From contig OZ022256.1 of the NCBI GenBank assembly GCA_963978905.1, positions 43,758,001 through 43,822,000 on the forward strand: a stretch of 64,000 bases of DNA, in the 5' to 3' direction. The stretch is from Trichostrongylus colubriformis (Eukaryota > Nematoda > Chromadorea > Rhabditida > Trichostrongylidae). The notes beneath the pieces were generated by a model, which saw only the letters and a list, made by a program, of their open reading frames with translations, searched no databases and was not told where the DNA came from. Both the position numbers and the translations under genes were made by a program. Positions 36,071 to 48,491 of the stretch are shown here, piece after piece (the stretch's first letter is position 1; the number at the start of each line of letters is the position of its first letter).

Positions 36071-36210
36071 ACTGTGTTTGGCAAAAGGCCACAAACGTTG
36101 GTGAAGAGCCTCGAAGAGTATTCTCTAGAGATGATGTGAAGTTGATTCAAAGGCATATCCACCGCCATCTTACACCAATCCAAATTCGTAAACAAATTAT
36201 AGCCCACGAG
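36071..36210 (+). pseudogene. Short protein-like fragment before the LTR element
   Basis: A stop-free stretch of about 46 codons encodes a basic, helix-rich segment (PRRVFSRDDVKLIQRHIHRH and LTPIQIRKQI). It has the look of a DNA-binding helix of a transposase or retroelement protein, but no family is recognised. Confidence 0.25.
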
Positions 36211-36266
36211 GTCTTGCGCCTTTCATCACTTTGCTACCGCTGCTCGTGATTTTTCCCCCTAACTTT

Positions 36267-36560
36267 GCCTCATGTTATTTTGTCCTTACATACGATCGAT
36301 AGAGTCGGCTGCCATGTTTCCCGCTCACTCTGAAGCTATAGCTTGCACCTCTGTTCGATCGATAAGGTGTCCCGCCTATATAGTATATAAAAGGATAGAT
36401 CACCCGCTTGCTCGAAGGAGTCTACTTTTGCGTTGTACGAGATCTCCTTTATGTCACTCACGTATTCTTGTATAGCTAATAACCAATGTGTATTAAGCGG
36501 GCACGGGAGAGCCCGAGACCAGATTCAGGTAGCCGTGGGATACGATACGTAGGGCCCGAG
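36267..36560 (+). repeat. 5' long terminal repeat of an old LTR retrotransposon
   Basis: This segment aligns along its length with 42350-42620 in the same orientation: TCATGTTATTTTGTC, TTTCCCGCTCA, GCTTGCACNTCTGTTCGATCGAT, GGAGTCTACTTNT, AGCTAATAA and GGGANAGCCCGAGACNAG. The copies differ at roughly a quarter to a third of positions, so the insertion is old. A possible tRNA primer site, TTTGGCACTGGGAGCGAAG, lies downstream at 36615-36633. Confidence 0.75.
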
Positions 36561-37499
36561 TTTTGAGAACTTGGTCTCACGCTACGTACAGGGCGCTTGA
36601 CAGGAAGTTTCTTTTTTGGCACTGGGAGCGAAGTTCCCCTCGACTCCCATATAGTGCAATCGTCTCGAGTGCCGCTAATCGCGGTGGAGTAGGATAGCTA
36701 CCAAGGAATAACACAACCAAAACCAGTAGACAACTTGGCTTAATGGTGTTACCCCACGGTAGCTATCCGTAGTGATAACTCACGGTAGATAAGATGGCAA
36801 CTTCTTCCAGATCAGTGGACCGGAGAAGCAGTTTCGTAAAGCAGAGCAAAAGAAGCACTTTTGCGAACTTTGCAAGCTCTGGTGTGATACAGCGCCAGAT
36901 TTCGCAAGCTTAGGTAAGCGTGGACTTACGGTCAGCTTGTTGCAGAGCTAGCGGAACAGATCCAGATTTCGCAATTTTTGGTGGGCATGGACTTACGGTC
37001 AAGATTCTAGCGCCAGTAAAGCGAAAGTGCACTCCTTAGTGACAACTGGGCGTAGCCGACTGCCTTAAAAAGTAGGGGTGTAACACGGCATTAATCCGAG
37101 TATTGTTCCTCGTATATTCGCGTATTCCGTTGTTGTTAGCCTGAGCTGGTCAATAACTGCGTACAAGTTTTAGAATATGGCTGATAATGGCATAGATTAA
37201 AAAGTCGAACAAATGCTCTTCTTGGACAACGATGAGGACACACGTGTCACAGCGTTCCAATCACAAATTCAATGCCCATGGGGCAGTTCGAGTAGCTCTC
37301 ACAGCACAGGTAAAGTCTTCGATATTTGCGATGGAAAAAGAGATAAAAATTTCCAGAGCGGGTTTCACAAATGCTCTGGAATGATAGTATCACACGGGTA
37401 AAAAACCTCGGGATGAAGTGGCCGAATCGTTTTGGATCTTCCATATAAAAGCTGGAGAAGCATAAATAAAGAGATTTGAAGGTATAGTTTTAAGTATTT

Positions 37500-39162
37500 T
37501 CATTTGTGGAGCGAATTTCACATTTGAAAAACCATCTGGAAGCTAACGAATTCACCTAGTGCATGGCAAGAAAGTTCCGAGGCATTATGACCCATTTACA
37601 GTGAGAACGTCATTACTGTCTGGTGTTCTACCCAAATATCGCTTGTCCATGTTATCTTCTAAGGCCGAAACACTGTGTACAAAGATGAGACTGGGGATAT
37701 CCACGCGGCAGACGATATAGGGACTCAATGACAGAGACTGATCGCAACATCAATAGTATATCAACATCAATGACGTGGGAGGCAGAATGGTTGCCACCCT
37801 AACCGAAGAGGAGGCAAATCAATTGCCAGAGATCAGATTTAGTGATCCAATTGGCGCCCGTATGGACCTGCAACGACTGGCACCCACGATTGCCAACGTT
37901 GTGTTGAGACAGGCAGATGTCGACTAGAAAGCGAGCATGCATGCCGTTAACAAGATGGTCCCCATTGGGTCACAAGTGTTCCAAGCGCAAAAATGGTTCC
38001 GTATAATGACACCGACTGTACCTCAAGATGAGTGTGTTGTCGCCTGGGTGAATGCATGGAATCGCTGGCATGAAAGGATAGTCGTGGAGTACGTCAAGCA
38101 TCATGATAAAGAAATGACGATGAAAGTGACCGTCAACAGTAATGGCTACAAGCCCATAATGTCTTGGCACACGCTGAGTTCTGGTGGAGAGTCAATAGAG
38201 AGGCTCTACAAGGATGTCTGTGAAGCTAGCCAGGGCAGAGGGATATACTTCCAAGATAATGGCATCAGCTTATACGATCAGGCTGTGGTAGCGGATCTCT
38301 TGTGCTCAGAGACTCCACTTAAAACCAAGTTTAGGTTAACTGAAACAACCAGGAGTGTGCGACCTGGGCCAATTGTGTTAGAATGGAGTCTCATGCCGAT
38401 AAACACCCAGTGGTCAGCTTTGGTAGCACTTCACAGATAGAGGGCAACCCGGCAGCATCTTAGCCCTATGAAGAATGGCTGAACACAAATAAAGGACGGC
38501 TCTATGAATTCCTCTCAGTATTTGCAGTCTATTTTGCGAGTGGCCACCAGTCTGCAAATGACTGAGTCCTGTGTTGCTGGCTATTGGATATCATGTCAAT
38601 TATTTGGCGGCAAAGGTTAACCGACGAGAAAGGATTCTACTTTCAAGCACTACTGACAGAATTGTGTGTTGGAGCGGATTTATCCCTACCCAGACTATGT
38701 TTCCCACCACCATTGGTGCACCTATTTACCGCTAAAAACATTTCTAATATACCCAGTCCGCCGATTGTGTTGGGGCAGTTTCAAGTTGGAAAGGACAGAT
38801 TACGCGCCAGTTCAGTGGGCTGGAACTGCGTTCATTCTATGGGAGTGCAAGCCTGGCATCTATGTCAAGAACCTCATCCTTTCGGGTTTCATGCTGCCAA
38901 GGGTGCCATTGCAACTTACCCGAGACTTGAGATCATAGGCGGATATCTAAACAATTATTATGCACTGGTTCGAGGCGATAGTGCAGGAGGTGCTGAGGCT
39001 GCCAGCTGCATCCCTAGTGCCACTGCCTTATTGTGTGGCGTGATCAAGGCTATGACAGGTATACGAGTGCCAATCACGATTCAATGCAGATTGCGATATT
39101 TGTTGGATTTACACAGCATCTTTGGAGTCGACTTCTGCAAGTTAGAACCGCAGCAGACATAA
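37500..39162 (+). pseudogene. Unrecognised decayed reading frame, possibly virus-derived or an unusual gag
   Basis: One frame (that of 37937) stays mostly open from about 37500 to 38940, with a 167-codon open run at 37937-38440 and about ten in-frame stops overall. After 38580 a second frame is also long and open (38584-39162). Readable segments include HYDPFTVRTSLLSGVLPKY, ECVVAWVNAWNRW, HDKEMTMKVTVNSNGYKPIM, WHTLSSGGESIERLYKDV and DYAPVQWAGTAFILWECKPG. There is no CCHC zinc knuckle, protease, RT or integrase motif here. Size and composition would suit a structural (capsid-like) protein of a retroelement or of an RNA virus copied into the genome. I cannot identify the family from sequence alone. 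Confidence 0.35.
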
Positions 39163-40469
39163 CTGGTCCTGTCCTTTAAATGCCAGTCCCTATCATAAAT
39201 GGACTTCCAATGAACGCATCCAGACAATTAGCACAGACTGCGTATCAACGTCACAGAACGTCTCATCTTGACCCGCTAATTTAACAAGTAAGCTTAAGTT
39301 ACTATTCTTTGAATTTCTTAGCAATATTTGTCATGGAGAAGATAAACTCTTCCAAAGGCACGGAAGAACTTTACTCTTGGTATTAAGCGACGACGCTTCT
39401 CAGGTTCCAGAATAGTTAATGAGGAATGCGTCATGGGATGGTTAAGCTGCAATGATACAATATTCTACGCTACCTTGATTAGCTACAAGGTTTGTTGTGC
39501 TACGAGCTAGGTGTAATGGAACAGAGCGAACCCGTTACGTAATTTGAACCAGTTGATGATTCACTTCCCTGTTTGCACTCAAATGAAGATGCGAACGCTG
39601 CAGGTGCCAAGGTTTCTCGACGTCGAGTAAAACTTACCGCACAATGGGACTTACAATTGATAAGACTAAAATGATTAGTCACATGAAAATGACCTTCTTG
39701 AACAGTATTTTCACAAGATGCGTCGAGTTGCTCACTCCTACGAAGATGGCACCGAAAACGAGGAATTGAGGCGATTTTTGTCAATCTCAGAATAGGTACA
39801 ATCTCTGTTTACTTCGACTACTTCTGCTGCAATCGTGGAGCCGACCCTATTGGTTATTAGATATAGTCATTACAGCGAGCCTTGATGATTATGTTAAGAA
39901 TCATAGATGCCATAGAGTATAGTGCCACACAATGCGTTTACAAAAATAGCACCTTAAAGCATGGGTGATCAGTTCGCCGCACTGTTTTGTTTAACGGTTG
40001 GGAGATCCGATTCGTCGAGTGTTTTCATCTATAAAGAAGTACGAATGATTAATATGATGCGACAAGATGCACTTGAGCAGGTACACTATGTATATGACCG
40101 CTTGTAATCAGTCTTATACAGAGGGTTTACTAAAATTGACGTAATGGCATTTATGCAAAGTCCGACCTCAATCTCTCTGTGTGGGCCGTCTAACCAATCC
40201 CCTGCAGCCGAAAGAGAATACAGACGTGCTCGAGAAGCCAAACCATTTGTGTCTTTTATTTTGGACGAATACGCTGAGCAAGCATTGTCGAAAGCAATTG
40301 AAAAGTTGTTACTGGTAGATATAACCCATGAGGAAAGGTAAAAAAGAGTGCTTTTATAACGACGGAATGGCCTTATCGGTTGTCTTTCTGCACGGTATAG
40401 CCTCGTCGCTTGCAGTTGTTCAGCGATTGATGCACGTGGTCCTAGGTTATCCGCTAACAAACGAAGCCT

Positions 40470-41150
40470 TTTGTACTAGATGACATCACTATTACAATGA
40501 GCATCTACTAGAAGCATCCAAAAGTTTCGAGGAAGATTCTCATGACGTTGCGCAATGCACATCTCGAGCTAAATTCTAGAAAATGGGTCCTTGCGGAAAA
40601 CACAGTACAGTTGCTCGAACATGTCGTCGACGGAGACTGTCTTGCGATGGACCCGCAGAAAGTTGCGCAGTTGTTAAGTATTCACAGCCACAGACATTAG
40701 GTTATATGCGCGTTTTTCTGAGCATGTGCTCGTATTACCAGAAGTTCGGGTTTTTGAAGACAGTCGGACAATTGCATGAGATGACGTCCGAGGAGAAGCT
40801 TCACTCGTGGACGCAGTAAGCAAGAAAAGCTTCCAGTAAGAGAATGAGTTGATTACCACTGCTTTCATTCTCGCATAATCAGACATCGACGTCACAAATA
40901 TGCTCGGAAACCATTCAAAATCCCAACGATGCTGGCTGTGCCGGGCTAGGCGGGGTGCTAGATGAGGATGGGTTTCTACATCCAATATTTTTCGCACTGA
41001 AAAGCCCATCAAAGAGTAAGAAAACTACCATATTACAAACCTTGAAGTGGTATCTATTGTGTTCGCGCTCCCAAAGTTTCACATGTTTGTCAATGGGTTG
41101 TAAATAGAGATATGTACTAATCACCAACAACTGAAAGTGCTCTTTACAAG
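40470..41150 (+). pseudogene. Ty3/gypsy pol remnant (reverse transcriptase and RNase H)
   Basis: VLDDIT at 40473-40490 is the RT catalytic box. In the same frame follow LRNAHLELNSRKWVLAENTV and HVVDGDCLAMDPQKVAQLL, the end of the gypsy RT domain. At 40936-41090 the RNase H part reads NDAGCAGLGGVLDEDGFLHP and, after a shift, NLEVVSIVFALPKFHMFVNG, where the family has TDAS..GLGGVL and E.L..V.AL..F. An upstream frame (40144-40341) may be RT sequence. Stops and shifts show it is inactive. Confidence 0.85.
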
Positions 41151-41509
41151 AACCAACGTCTCAGCTCAAAATTTTCGGTTGGCATTCGAGGTTCAAAGTA
41201 TAAGATTGTAGTAGTGAATTTCGAAGGCGCGTCAAAGAGAGCGGCCGAAGTTGCAGCTTCACGGATGATAACTTCCTCATAGGGCATGCAGAAGGATTGT
41301 CCAATTGTGGCTTTAAAACGGAGAAGCAAATTTGGACGCAAGAACTGCAATTGGATCCCATTCACAGGAGCAACACTGGAAAACTAGAGCGGGATAAACT
41401 GAGGGAGAATGTAGTCTTTTCGAATCAAATTCGCAAACATAAGGTAGTGGACATTGACCTGTGCGATGGCTACCTAATCTTTATCGATAATCACCATCTA
41501 CAAGTAGTG

Positions 41510-42230
41510 GTCCCCCCCCCCCTTCCCCCCGCCCCCCACTTTCGAGTGAAAGCGTTTTTCTCGGTGCGCACGCATTACTGTTAGCAGGTCCACTCTGGGC
41601 GGTCCTGCATCGTAGCTGAGGAAGCTGTCGATTTCTACAGGCCTCGCCTTGGTGTGACCGGATAGTATGCCAACCATACTATGTGCATCTCACGCAGGTC
41701 ATGCATGCTTTGGAGCGCTATCTACGGTGCGGCGGAATGTTTGTCATATATCTCCCACCATACGAGGAACGACGGGTGGAGGTATAGCATGCCGTCAAGG
41801 GTGTCTGCGCGGAAGTGGTGAAAGGGCTGACAGTACCTGCTAGAGGGTTTCATGCAAGTTTCGTCGATGCTTACATGACGGCACCGTTGGGACAGCCACC
41901 ATGTCTCAGTGTCAATCCCAGACTGGCGATGACCGGCTTCACCATTGGCAACCGGCTGTATTTTTAAACCAGATCGGGAAGTTCGTCATGAGTACGCAGT
42001 CTCTGCCGATCTTTTTCGATGCGAAGAAATAAAAACGTGACGCTGCCGATGTCGACGAGCCGACCCACACTTCGATAACCAAGGACCAGCCGCTCAAGGA
42101 GAAGCCAAAGTTCGTCGAATCGCATGTCATGCATGTTTGAGACGCCGAGACTGAGCGCCAGACCCAGCTGGTAAGGAGGTGCAGCTGGGGTTAGGCTCTT
42201 GGAGGAGGGGCGCGTAGACATCGGTGGCGT
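41510..42230 (+). other. 3' interior of the LTR element, not resolved
   Basis: A C-rich tract (41512-41536) is followed by sequence in which short frames occur on both strands. An integrase or envelope-like gene would be expected here, but I see no HHCC or DD35E pattern that I can support. Confidence 0.4.
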
Positions 42231-42349
42231 ATTTTGAATTGTAGATATTAGTCAGATATATTTCCTTACAGTTATCTTTTGTACCAACCTATCATATACA
42301 TAAGCTATCTATGTGTCATTGCAATTGTTCTTTCTATTCTACACCTGAT

Positions 42350-42620
42350 GTCTCATGCTATTTTGTCTGTATATCCGATCAATGAGGGCGACTGCCACGT
42401 TTCCCGCTCATTTTGAAGCTTGCACTCTAGCTTGCACTTTGTTTGATCGATATGGTAGCCCCGTCCTTAGCCTATCGAACGATGGCTCATCCGCTAGCTC
42501 AAGGGAGTCTACTTCTACATCATACGAAGGATCCCTTTTTTGTTCCCCTTTTATTCTTGCTCAGCTAATAAATAATCTGTACTAAGCGTGTACGGGATAA
42601 CCCGAGACAAGGTGCAGACA
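42350..42620 (+). repeat. 3' long terminal repeat
   Basis: It pairs with the 5' LTR at 36267-36560 as described there. It contains AATAAATAATC near 42569, a possible polyadenylation signal in the place expected of an LTR R region. Confidence 0.75.
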
Positions 42621-42659
42621 GCTATGATACACGGTACAAAATAAGTGGCGATCACTTAA

Positions 42660-45170
42660 TTGTGCCCGTATTGCCACAGACCTCACCAAATTTCGGCATG
42701 AATCCTGTTCATGCATTAATCACGTGCCTTTCTTAAAATAATTTTCTAAGGGCAAGGTGGCTGCATATGATAGGACATAGGGTCACCCGAATGAAAACAA
42801 GAATGTTGTGTAGAAGTGTTCTTAAATACGCTCTCATGTTTACGACGGTATTTTTGCAATTTATATTTATACTGGCATTGACTTTTTTTGGAGCGCGCTG
42901 CATCGTTCCACCCTGTTCCTAACTTCATTTCTAACTATAGTACCTGTTGATTATGGCTGGCTGTTAACTGCAGACTTGTGCTGCAAGACGTCTCCGGTCT
43001 GCCACATACTGCATTACCGTACTTAGCACATCACGTCTAGTAATTGGCCACTCAGGTTAAATCATTAAGGCCTTTAATTAGAAGCGGTGAGGGAAGGCGT
43101 ATCGTCGATATGAACTTCGTAGCCTGGGTGCTGAATAAATAAATTTTCGAAGGTGCAAATCTGTCGACACACTTGGATTGACTCTCGGATTGATGACGCC
43201 CTTTGCCTGAGTCACGTCAATCCGACTCTCGGATTGATGACACCCTTTGCCTGAGTCACGTCAATCCCTACAAGTATCCGTAGAAGTCACCATTAGGACA
43301 ATGAGGGAATCAGAACTGGGAAAATATCTTCTGGGTTGATGAAGCGGCAAGTTCCAAAATGATAATCGATGCTAGAATTTATGTGAAAAGCGTGCATGGC
43401 GGTTTTATCGCGACCTCGTTCATGAGTGCTCTGAATCGAGGGATGACAAATGGAGGCTGAATCGCTGTGGAGGGCGGGGTAAGATTTGAAACTTGCTAAC
43501 TGAGCTGCCTTCGCCGTCTGTATGACCTTTTTCACTGTTGCAGTGGGCGCAAACGCACGTTTTCGTCTGGGGAAATGGGTCCTAATTTTCGGATTCTTAG
43601 GTGTTTGCTGTTCTTTCTCTAGTGTTGCACTACTTCGCACATTCACTTCCACAATGCGACAAGAATGTACCAGTTTGAGGAACCCATAGATCATCCCTCA
43701 ATCTTTCCCTTTCACAGCAAACCTGAAAGTCATGTATGAGAACCAAAACGAGCGTCTGAAAACTGCGCAGAGCGCTCCAGAGAGGCTCAGGACTGCAACT
43801 TCCAGTGACATTATATAACAAATCCCACTGCAACACCCAGGGGGATAGGAAGGGTGACGATAGTGGGCTCGTCTCAGAAAGCGGCGAGGCGAACCCACAT
43901 AGGGCTTGTGCTGCACATTCACCGGCTACCGCGAGTAAAGGACACTATGACAATAGCTTTTAGGAATCTGAAGAAGAGTTGGGAATACTATTTTAGAGCA
44001 GCATATACTTCGCGGAGATTTTGTTACATGGAACGCAAAAAAAGATACAACAAATGAGCCCAAAAGATAGAAGAAAAGCTGGTTCGATAAGATCCCATTT
44101 TGTGCAAGACACTTTCTGCACAAACGTTCCTCCCATAAACCTTTGGGTCATCGTCCGGAAGTTTTACAAAGAGAATACGGTTTTCATTTCTCAGGTTCCA
44201 TCATTTTACTTTCTTCCCTGTGGCCCTACTAGCGGACGACCCATCTTTCGATTTTGACGTATCTCCTCGCTCTCTGCCTTTAAAACAACAGCGATTCCTG
44301 GATAGTTCTAACAATAAGCAAGAAAGTGAGAATATTCACCATTTATAATATTATTTGAGAGCATGCCTGCTCAGGCGGTAGATGAAAGGGTCGAAAGGAC
44401 TATAACAATGAAAATAGTATTGAGGACCAGATTTCAGAAAACTTCAGGGGAATGAGATTATGATGGTGTACGGTAAAAATGTGTTTTGAATACATATGCA
44501 ACAATCAAGGAGCACCCACGTGCGACCATGAAAGCTCTTTGAAAAGAAATAAGCGGCTTTGCATTTATAAGGGACTCAAAGTGTGCTTGTTATCGTTCAC
44601 TTAGTAAGATTTTTGATTGGCGATTTCATGAGTTACACTCTTTGCAAAGAGTCGCTCCGATTTTTGGGCTTGCAAATCGCTTATGCTTGCTGATATCGAA
44701 CATAGAGACTTAGTTTTCGATTCCTTGGAAGTGAAAGCGATTCATCAAAGAATAGAGAATCTGAAGTATTGTAAAAGGGCGCCTTGTGGCGATTGCAAAT
44801 TGCCGCCCAAAAATTTTGTATTATTAACGCCACTTTAGAGCGAGCGACTGACTGCAACAAACACGCCGTAAACAATCGTATTGCAATAATTTCTGCTGTG
44901 GTTCAGATTGGTTGCGTTTTAGAACAGCCTTTCTTGTAAACACATAGGATATGAGGAAAGGACCCAATAATTAGGTACCATTATCGATGACGTCGTTGAC
45001 AAAAACGTAAGGCGTGTGCCCCGAACTTCACATTCTGCACTCGCCTTGAAAGGTCCACGTGGGGGGGGGGGGGAGGGGGGATTGGAGCAGTGCCGTGGGT
45101 AGGTAACCATAGCTCATCCCAGCTACTGAACTTGTGGTCAGTGGACGAAGCAACACGGGTCATAAGATAT
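42660..45170. other. Intergenic stretch, no gene recognised
   Basis: It contains the 45-bp tandem duplication at 43178-43267. Two minus-strand frames (43293-43694 and 43630-43922) are open but have no recognisable product or splice support. Confidence 0.45.
43178..43267. repeat. Two-copy 45-bp tandem repeat
   Basis: GACTCTCGGATTGATGACGC and the sequence up to CACGTCAATCC is repeated almost exactly once more with one change (GACGCC to GACACC). Each copy holds GGATTGATGAC near its start and GTCAATCC at its end, so each is itself partly self-complementary. Confidence 0.85.
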
Positions 45171-45175
45171 TATAG

Positions 45176-45225
45176 GTTGTTGGGAAAGTTTTGGCCGCTT
45201 TTGGCAATTTCAGTTTTGGGAGACC
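45176..45225 (+). mobile_element. Solo mariner end
   Basis: TAGGTTGTTGGGAAAGTTTTGGCCGC resembles the ends at 17374 and 59240. No partner end or transposase was found nearby, so this is a fragment. Confidence 0.55.
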
Positions 45226-45229
45226 ATGA

Positions 45230-47370
45230 CTCGGCATAGACTGCAGCTTTCCTCAAAGTATAAGCACCATTCGATTCGCTACACTCTGGGCAACATTATG
45301 CATGCCTGCATATTTCAATTCCATGAAGGACTGACGATTTTATTGTGCAACATCAAACTAGTCGATTCCAAATCACCGTTTTTTCTGAACTCAATGTTAT
45401 TTAACTCGGAAAGATGTTATGGGCAGTTTGAAATGAAGCGCGGTAGATCGCGAGTAAAGACTGTCGCGCTTTTCGGTCGTTTCGATTGTTCCTTATACTC
45501 ATCTTTAAGATAAACACTTTTTTCAGTTTTTCTCCCTTACCCTACCTCTGCCGTTGCTCGCTCAAGCGGATATCACATGCATTAAGCTGAATCAAGACAA
45601 GATCAGTTATCGCATCATGTGCTGATGGAGCGGAAGTACGGATCTGCCATCTACTAGTTTTCAAGTGGTTGTGGACTTTTTTGCGTACAGTGGAGGGAGA
45701 ATGAATTTTTTTGTTCTGTATTTACTACTGAAGGCGACTGATATGTGCAATATACAGAGATATCTGATGAATGATGAAGGAACAGGGCAATTCGCTCTGC
45801 CCTCCCTCAAGGACAACCTACATATATGAGTGAATATCTAACAGGTAAATGACCCTGGGTAGGTAACTCCGTAAGAAGTGTTGACGGTAATCTTTTTGTA
45901 TTTATAATTTTCAATGACCAAACTTTATGAAATTCAAATGCGCATGTAGGCAACAGAAGCTGCACAGTAACAAAAGACGTCTTCGATTTCATGGACGAAT
46001 AACTAAACCTTGGATCAACACCCACTCAGGTTTACGAAGCCCCCCATCCCTCCGAACTTGATATCACTGAGTTGATCTCACCTCTCTGGAACGATAAGAA
46101 CACTGCCTTGTTGAGGGCTGGCCAGAAAATTGTATAGGCCAAATCGCATTCTTTTGCTACTACGATTCTGGATTGAAATAGAAAGCGTGGCGCATACCAA
46201 AATGAAATAGGAGTTTTATTTCTTAGATGAGCAGCCTAGGACTACTCAGCCATATTGAACAGAAAAATAGGAAAAATACAAGATTTTTCGCTGGTTGAAT
46301 GATGTACTTTATAAAAATTGTGATGGAAAACACATTCCATAAATTATTTGTCATCTTTTAGATACTATGCTGTTGACAGTCTTCATGATATGCACTTTAT
46401 TTACAGGATGCTGTAAAATGGTTGTAATGGGAAAATGTGATGACATAGCTGTTGCAACAGGTTTGCGAAACGATCGCAACATGCCCATGACGTGAGGGCT
46501 ATTAGCAACACCACAAAATCACCCTATTCATACTACCTCATAGTGAACTTTGAAGAAGAGGGGTTGCTATTTTCATTTCGAGTTTACTTGTATATAGACC
46601 AGCGTTGGTTGTAAAAAACCGGTTCTCTTTTAGCGTGACGTTATTGTCTGACGGAAAAAACAAGCGTACCTTCTAGAGCCCATCTCGTCTGGCACGATCA
46701 GTTGGTTTGGCATACGAAAACTGCTTCAGCTTGGTATCTATAACAGTATTGATAATTTTAATTTTAGCACAGTTATTAGAATGATGGCAGTGATCATATA
46801 GCAGGCGAAATGATGAAAAAATTGGTGAAATGATGTAAAAGGAAATTGGGGAGTGCAACTAATCAAGCAAGAACGGACGTGAACGAAAGAGCAGCGAGCC
46901 ACATTTCAGTGATGGGCATTAGAAGGGGGTGGAGCGAACACGTTGGGAACCATTGACCGTCTACGGCAGGCTGATGCGATCTACACACAACAAAAGGGCA
47001 CAGGCGTCATAGGCGTTCTTGTCCTACCTCTCGCCTTCCTCCACCCTCCTTTGGCCAACCATTCGGACTCGTAAGGATTAATGACATGCGCTTTTAGTGA
47101 TAAAGCAGTACCAATGAGGAGTTTTCAGTTCACTGATGATTAGCGAGCTCATCCGCAAAGCATGGGCAAGGGCAATGAAAGCAAGTCGCGATTAATGTTG
47201 ATAGTTGTAACCTTTTTGGAAGGGTGCTCTGTCTCTGCTCTGTCTCCGTGAAATGAAACTGAATTGGTCTGGGAAGTTTTGGGTGTGTGCCATTTAGACA
47301 GAAATTACGCGTTGCGCGGTCAACCCTGCTACGCGACGGGTGCGAATCGGGGCGCAGTGATGCTTTGATG
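45230..47370. other. Intergenic stretch, no gene recognised
   Basis: Apart from an inverted partial copy of family B near 46100-46200 I see no element ends, tRNA or supported coding sequence. Confidence 0.45.
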
Positions 47371-47372
47371 GT

Positions 47373-47803
47373 TAAAGGAATCGTCCACGGAAAATGAGTT
47401 TTTGTGTTACCCATGTATTTATGTTGCATTTGCCTAATGTGGACCTCATGCAAAATTTCACGCGAAAAAATGTGAATCTGGCTGAGATACAGCACCATAA
47501 AGTGCGGTCCCAGTGGGCGGGGCCTAAGAGAAAATCCTCGTTCCGTCGTCCGCCGTGGTCGGAAACGCATTGTAGGAGCAGAAAGTTTCGTAAACAGTCC
47601 CACTCTCCGTTCCCAACGGCGGCGGACCACGGGACGAGGCTTTTACTCTTAGGCCCCGCCCACTGGGACCGCACTTTGTGGTGCTGTATCTCAGCCAGAT
47701 TCGCACTTTTTCGCGTGAAATTTTGCATGAGGCCCACATTAGGCAAATACAACATAAACGTATGGGTAACACAAAAACGCATTTTCCGTGGACGATTCCT
47801 TTA
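47373..47803. mobile_element. Foldback element, family A (copy 2), with TTAA edges
   Basis: It begins AAAGGAATCGTCCACGGAAA and ends with the complement, flanked by TTAA on each side. Arms of about 200 bp contain ATGCAAAATTTCACGCG and GTGGGCGGGGCCTAAGAG. A TTAA target is typical of piggyBac-type elements. The 136-codon frames on both strands are palindrome read-through, not genes. Confidence 0.85.
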
Positions 47804-48491
47804 AGTGTTGGAACGATGGCAGTGTCGTACGCTTCATATTGAGCGTAATCGCTTTGGCATTCAACCAAGACGGCGTCTTTAGTCAGTATCCATCGCGTCG
47901 CGTGTTACACACAGCCATGAAACTGAAAGATGAGAAGTACTGTGGTATCAAAGAAAAACGAACTAAAGTGGTGAAAAACTGTCAAAAGGAGCCACATTGT
48001 CCTCGCCCTATCTCTAAGATGACGACGTTTGCCGTGTGTCGCATCAGTGACCTCGGGAGAAGCGGTGGTTCGTGGTAATGATACGCAGTTAAATGGCGCG
48101 TTCACATGTGTAAGAACCTAGCAAATGAAGAATTTGCTGTACACCGTGCAGCTTTTCGGGGCGAGCTTAGAGCTCTTGTTATTCGCACAGATTCCTCATA
48201 TTCTAAGCGATAATTTATCGTGAGCTGTAGGGGCACTTTCTAAACCCACAAGTGGATACTTCTGCTTTCTCCAGAGACGCATAGAAATGGACGGGGAAGT
48301 TGTTTGAGAAGGCTTCCATTCACTAGATACACCAATGCACAGGCGGAATGAATTTCAATGAGCTCAATGAAGGGTTGCTCGATTTTTCGCATGAGGTGAA
48401 CCGACGTGAAAACATTATTCATTGTTAGTTTCGTACATAGTAAGTAGATGAAGTTTCAAGGTCGGTAACAAAACTTTCTCTCATCTATATA

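Larger units (their letters stand above)
36267..42620 (+). mobile_element. Decayed Ty3/gypsy-type LTR retrotransposon
   Basis: Two diverged LTRs flank about 5.8 kb of internal sequence. The 3' half of the interior holds pol remnants in the order reverse transcriptase then RNase H, as in Ty3/gypsy and unlike Ty1/copia. The 5' half (37.5-39.16 kb) holds a decayed frame that is not an obvious gag. Frames are broken by stops and shifts throughout, so the copy is dead. Confidence 0.75.

Noticed and set aside
47372..47804. Two 136-codon open frames on opposite strands with nearly the same protein
   Set aside because: They are read-through of the two complementary arms of the family A foldback, not genes.
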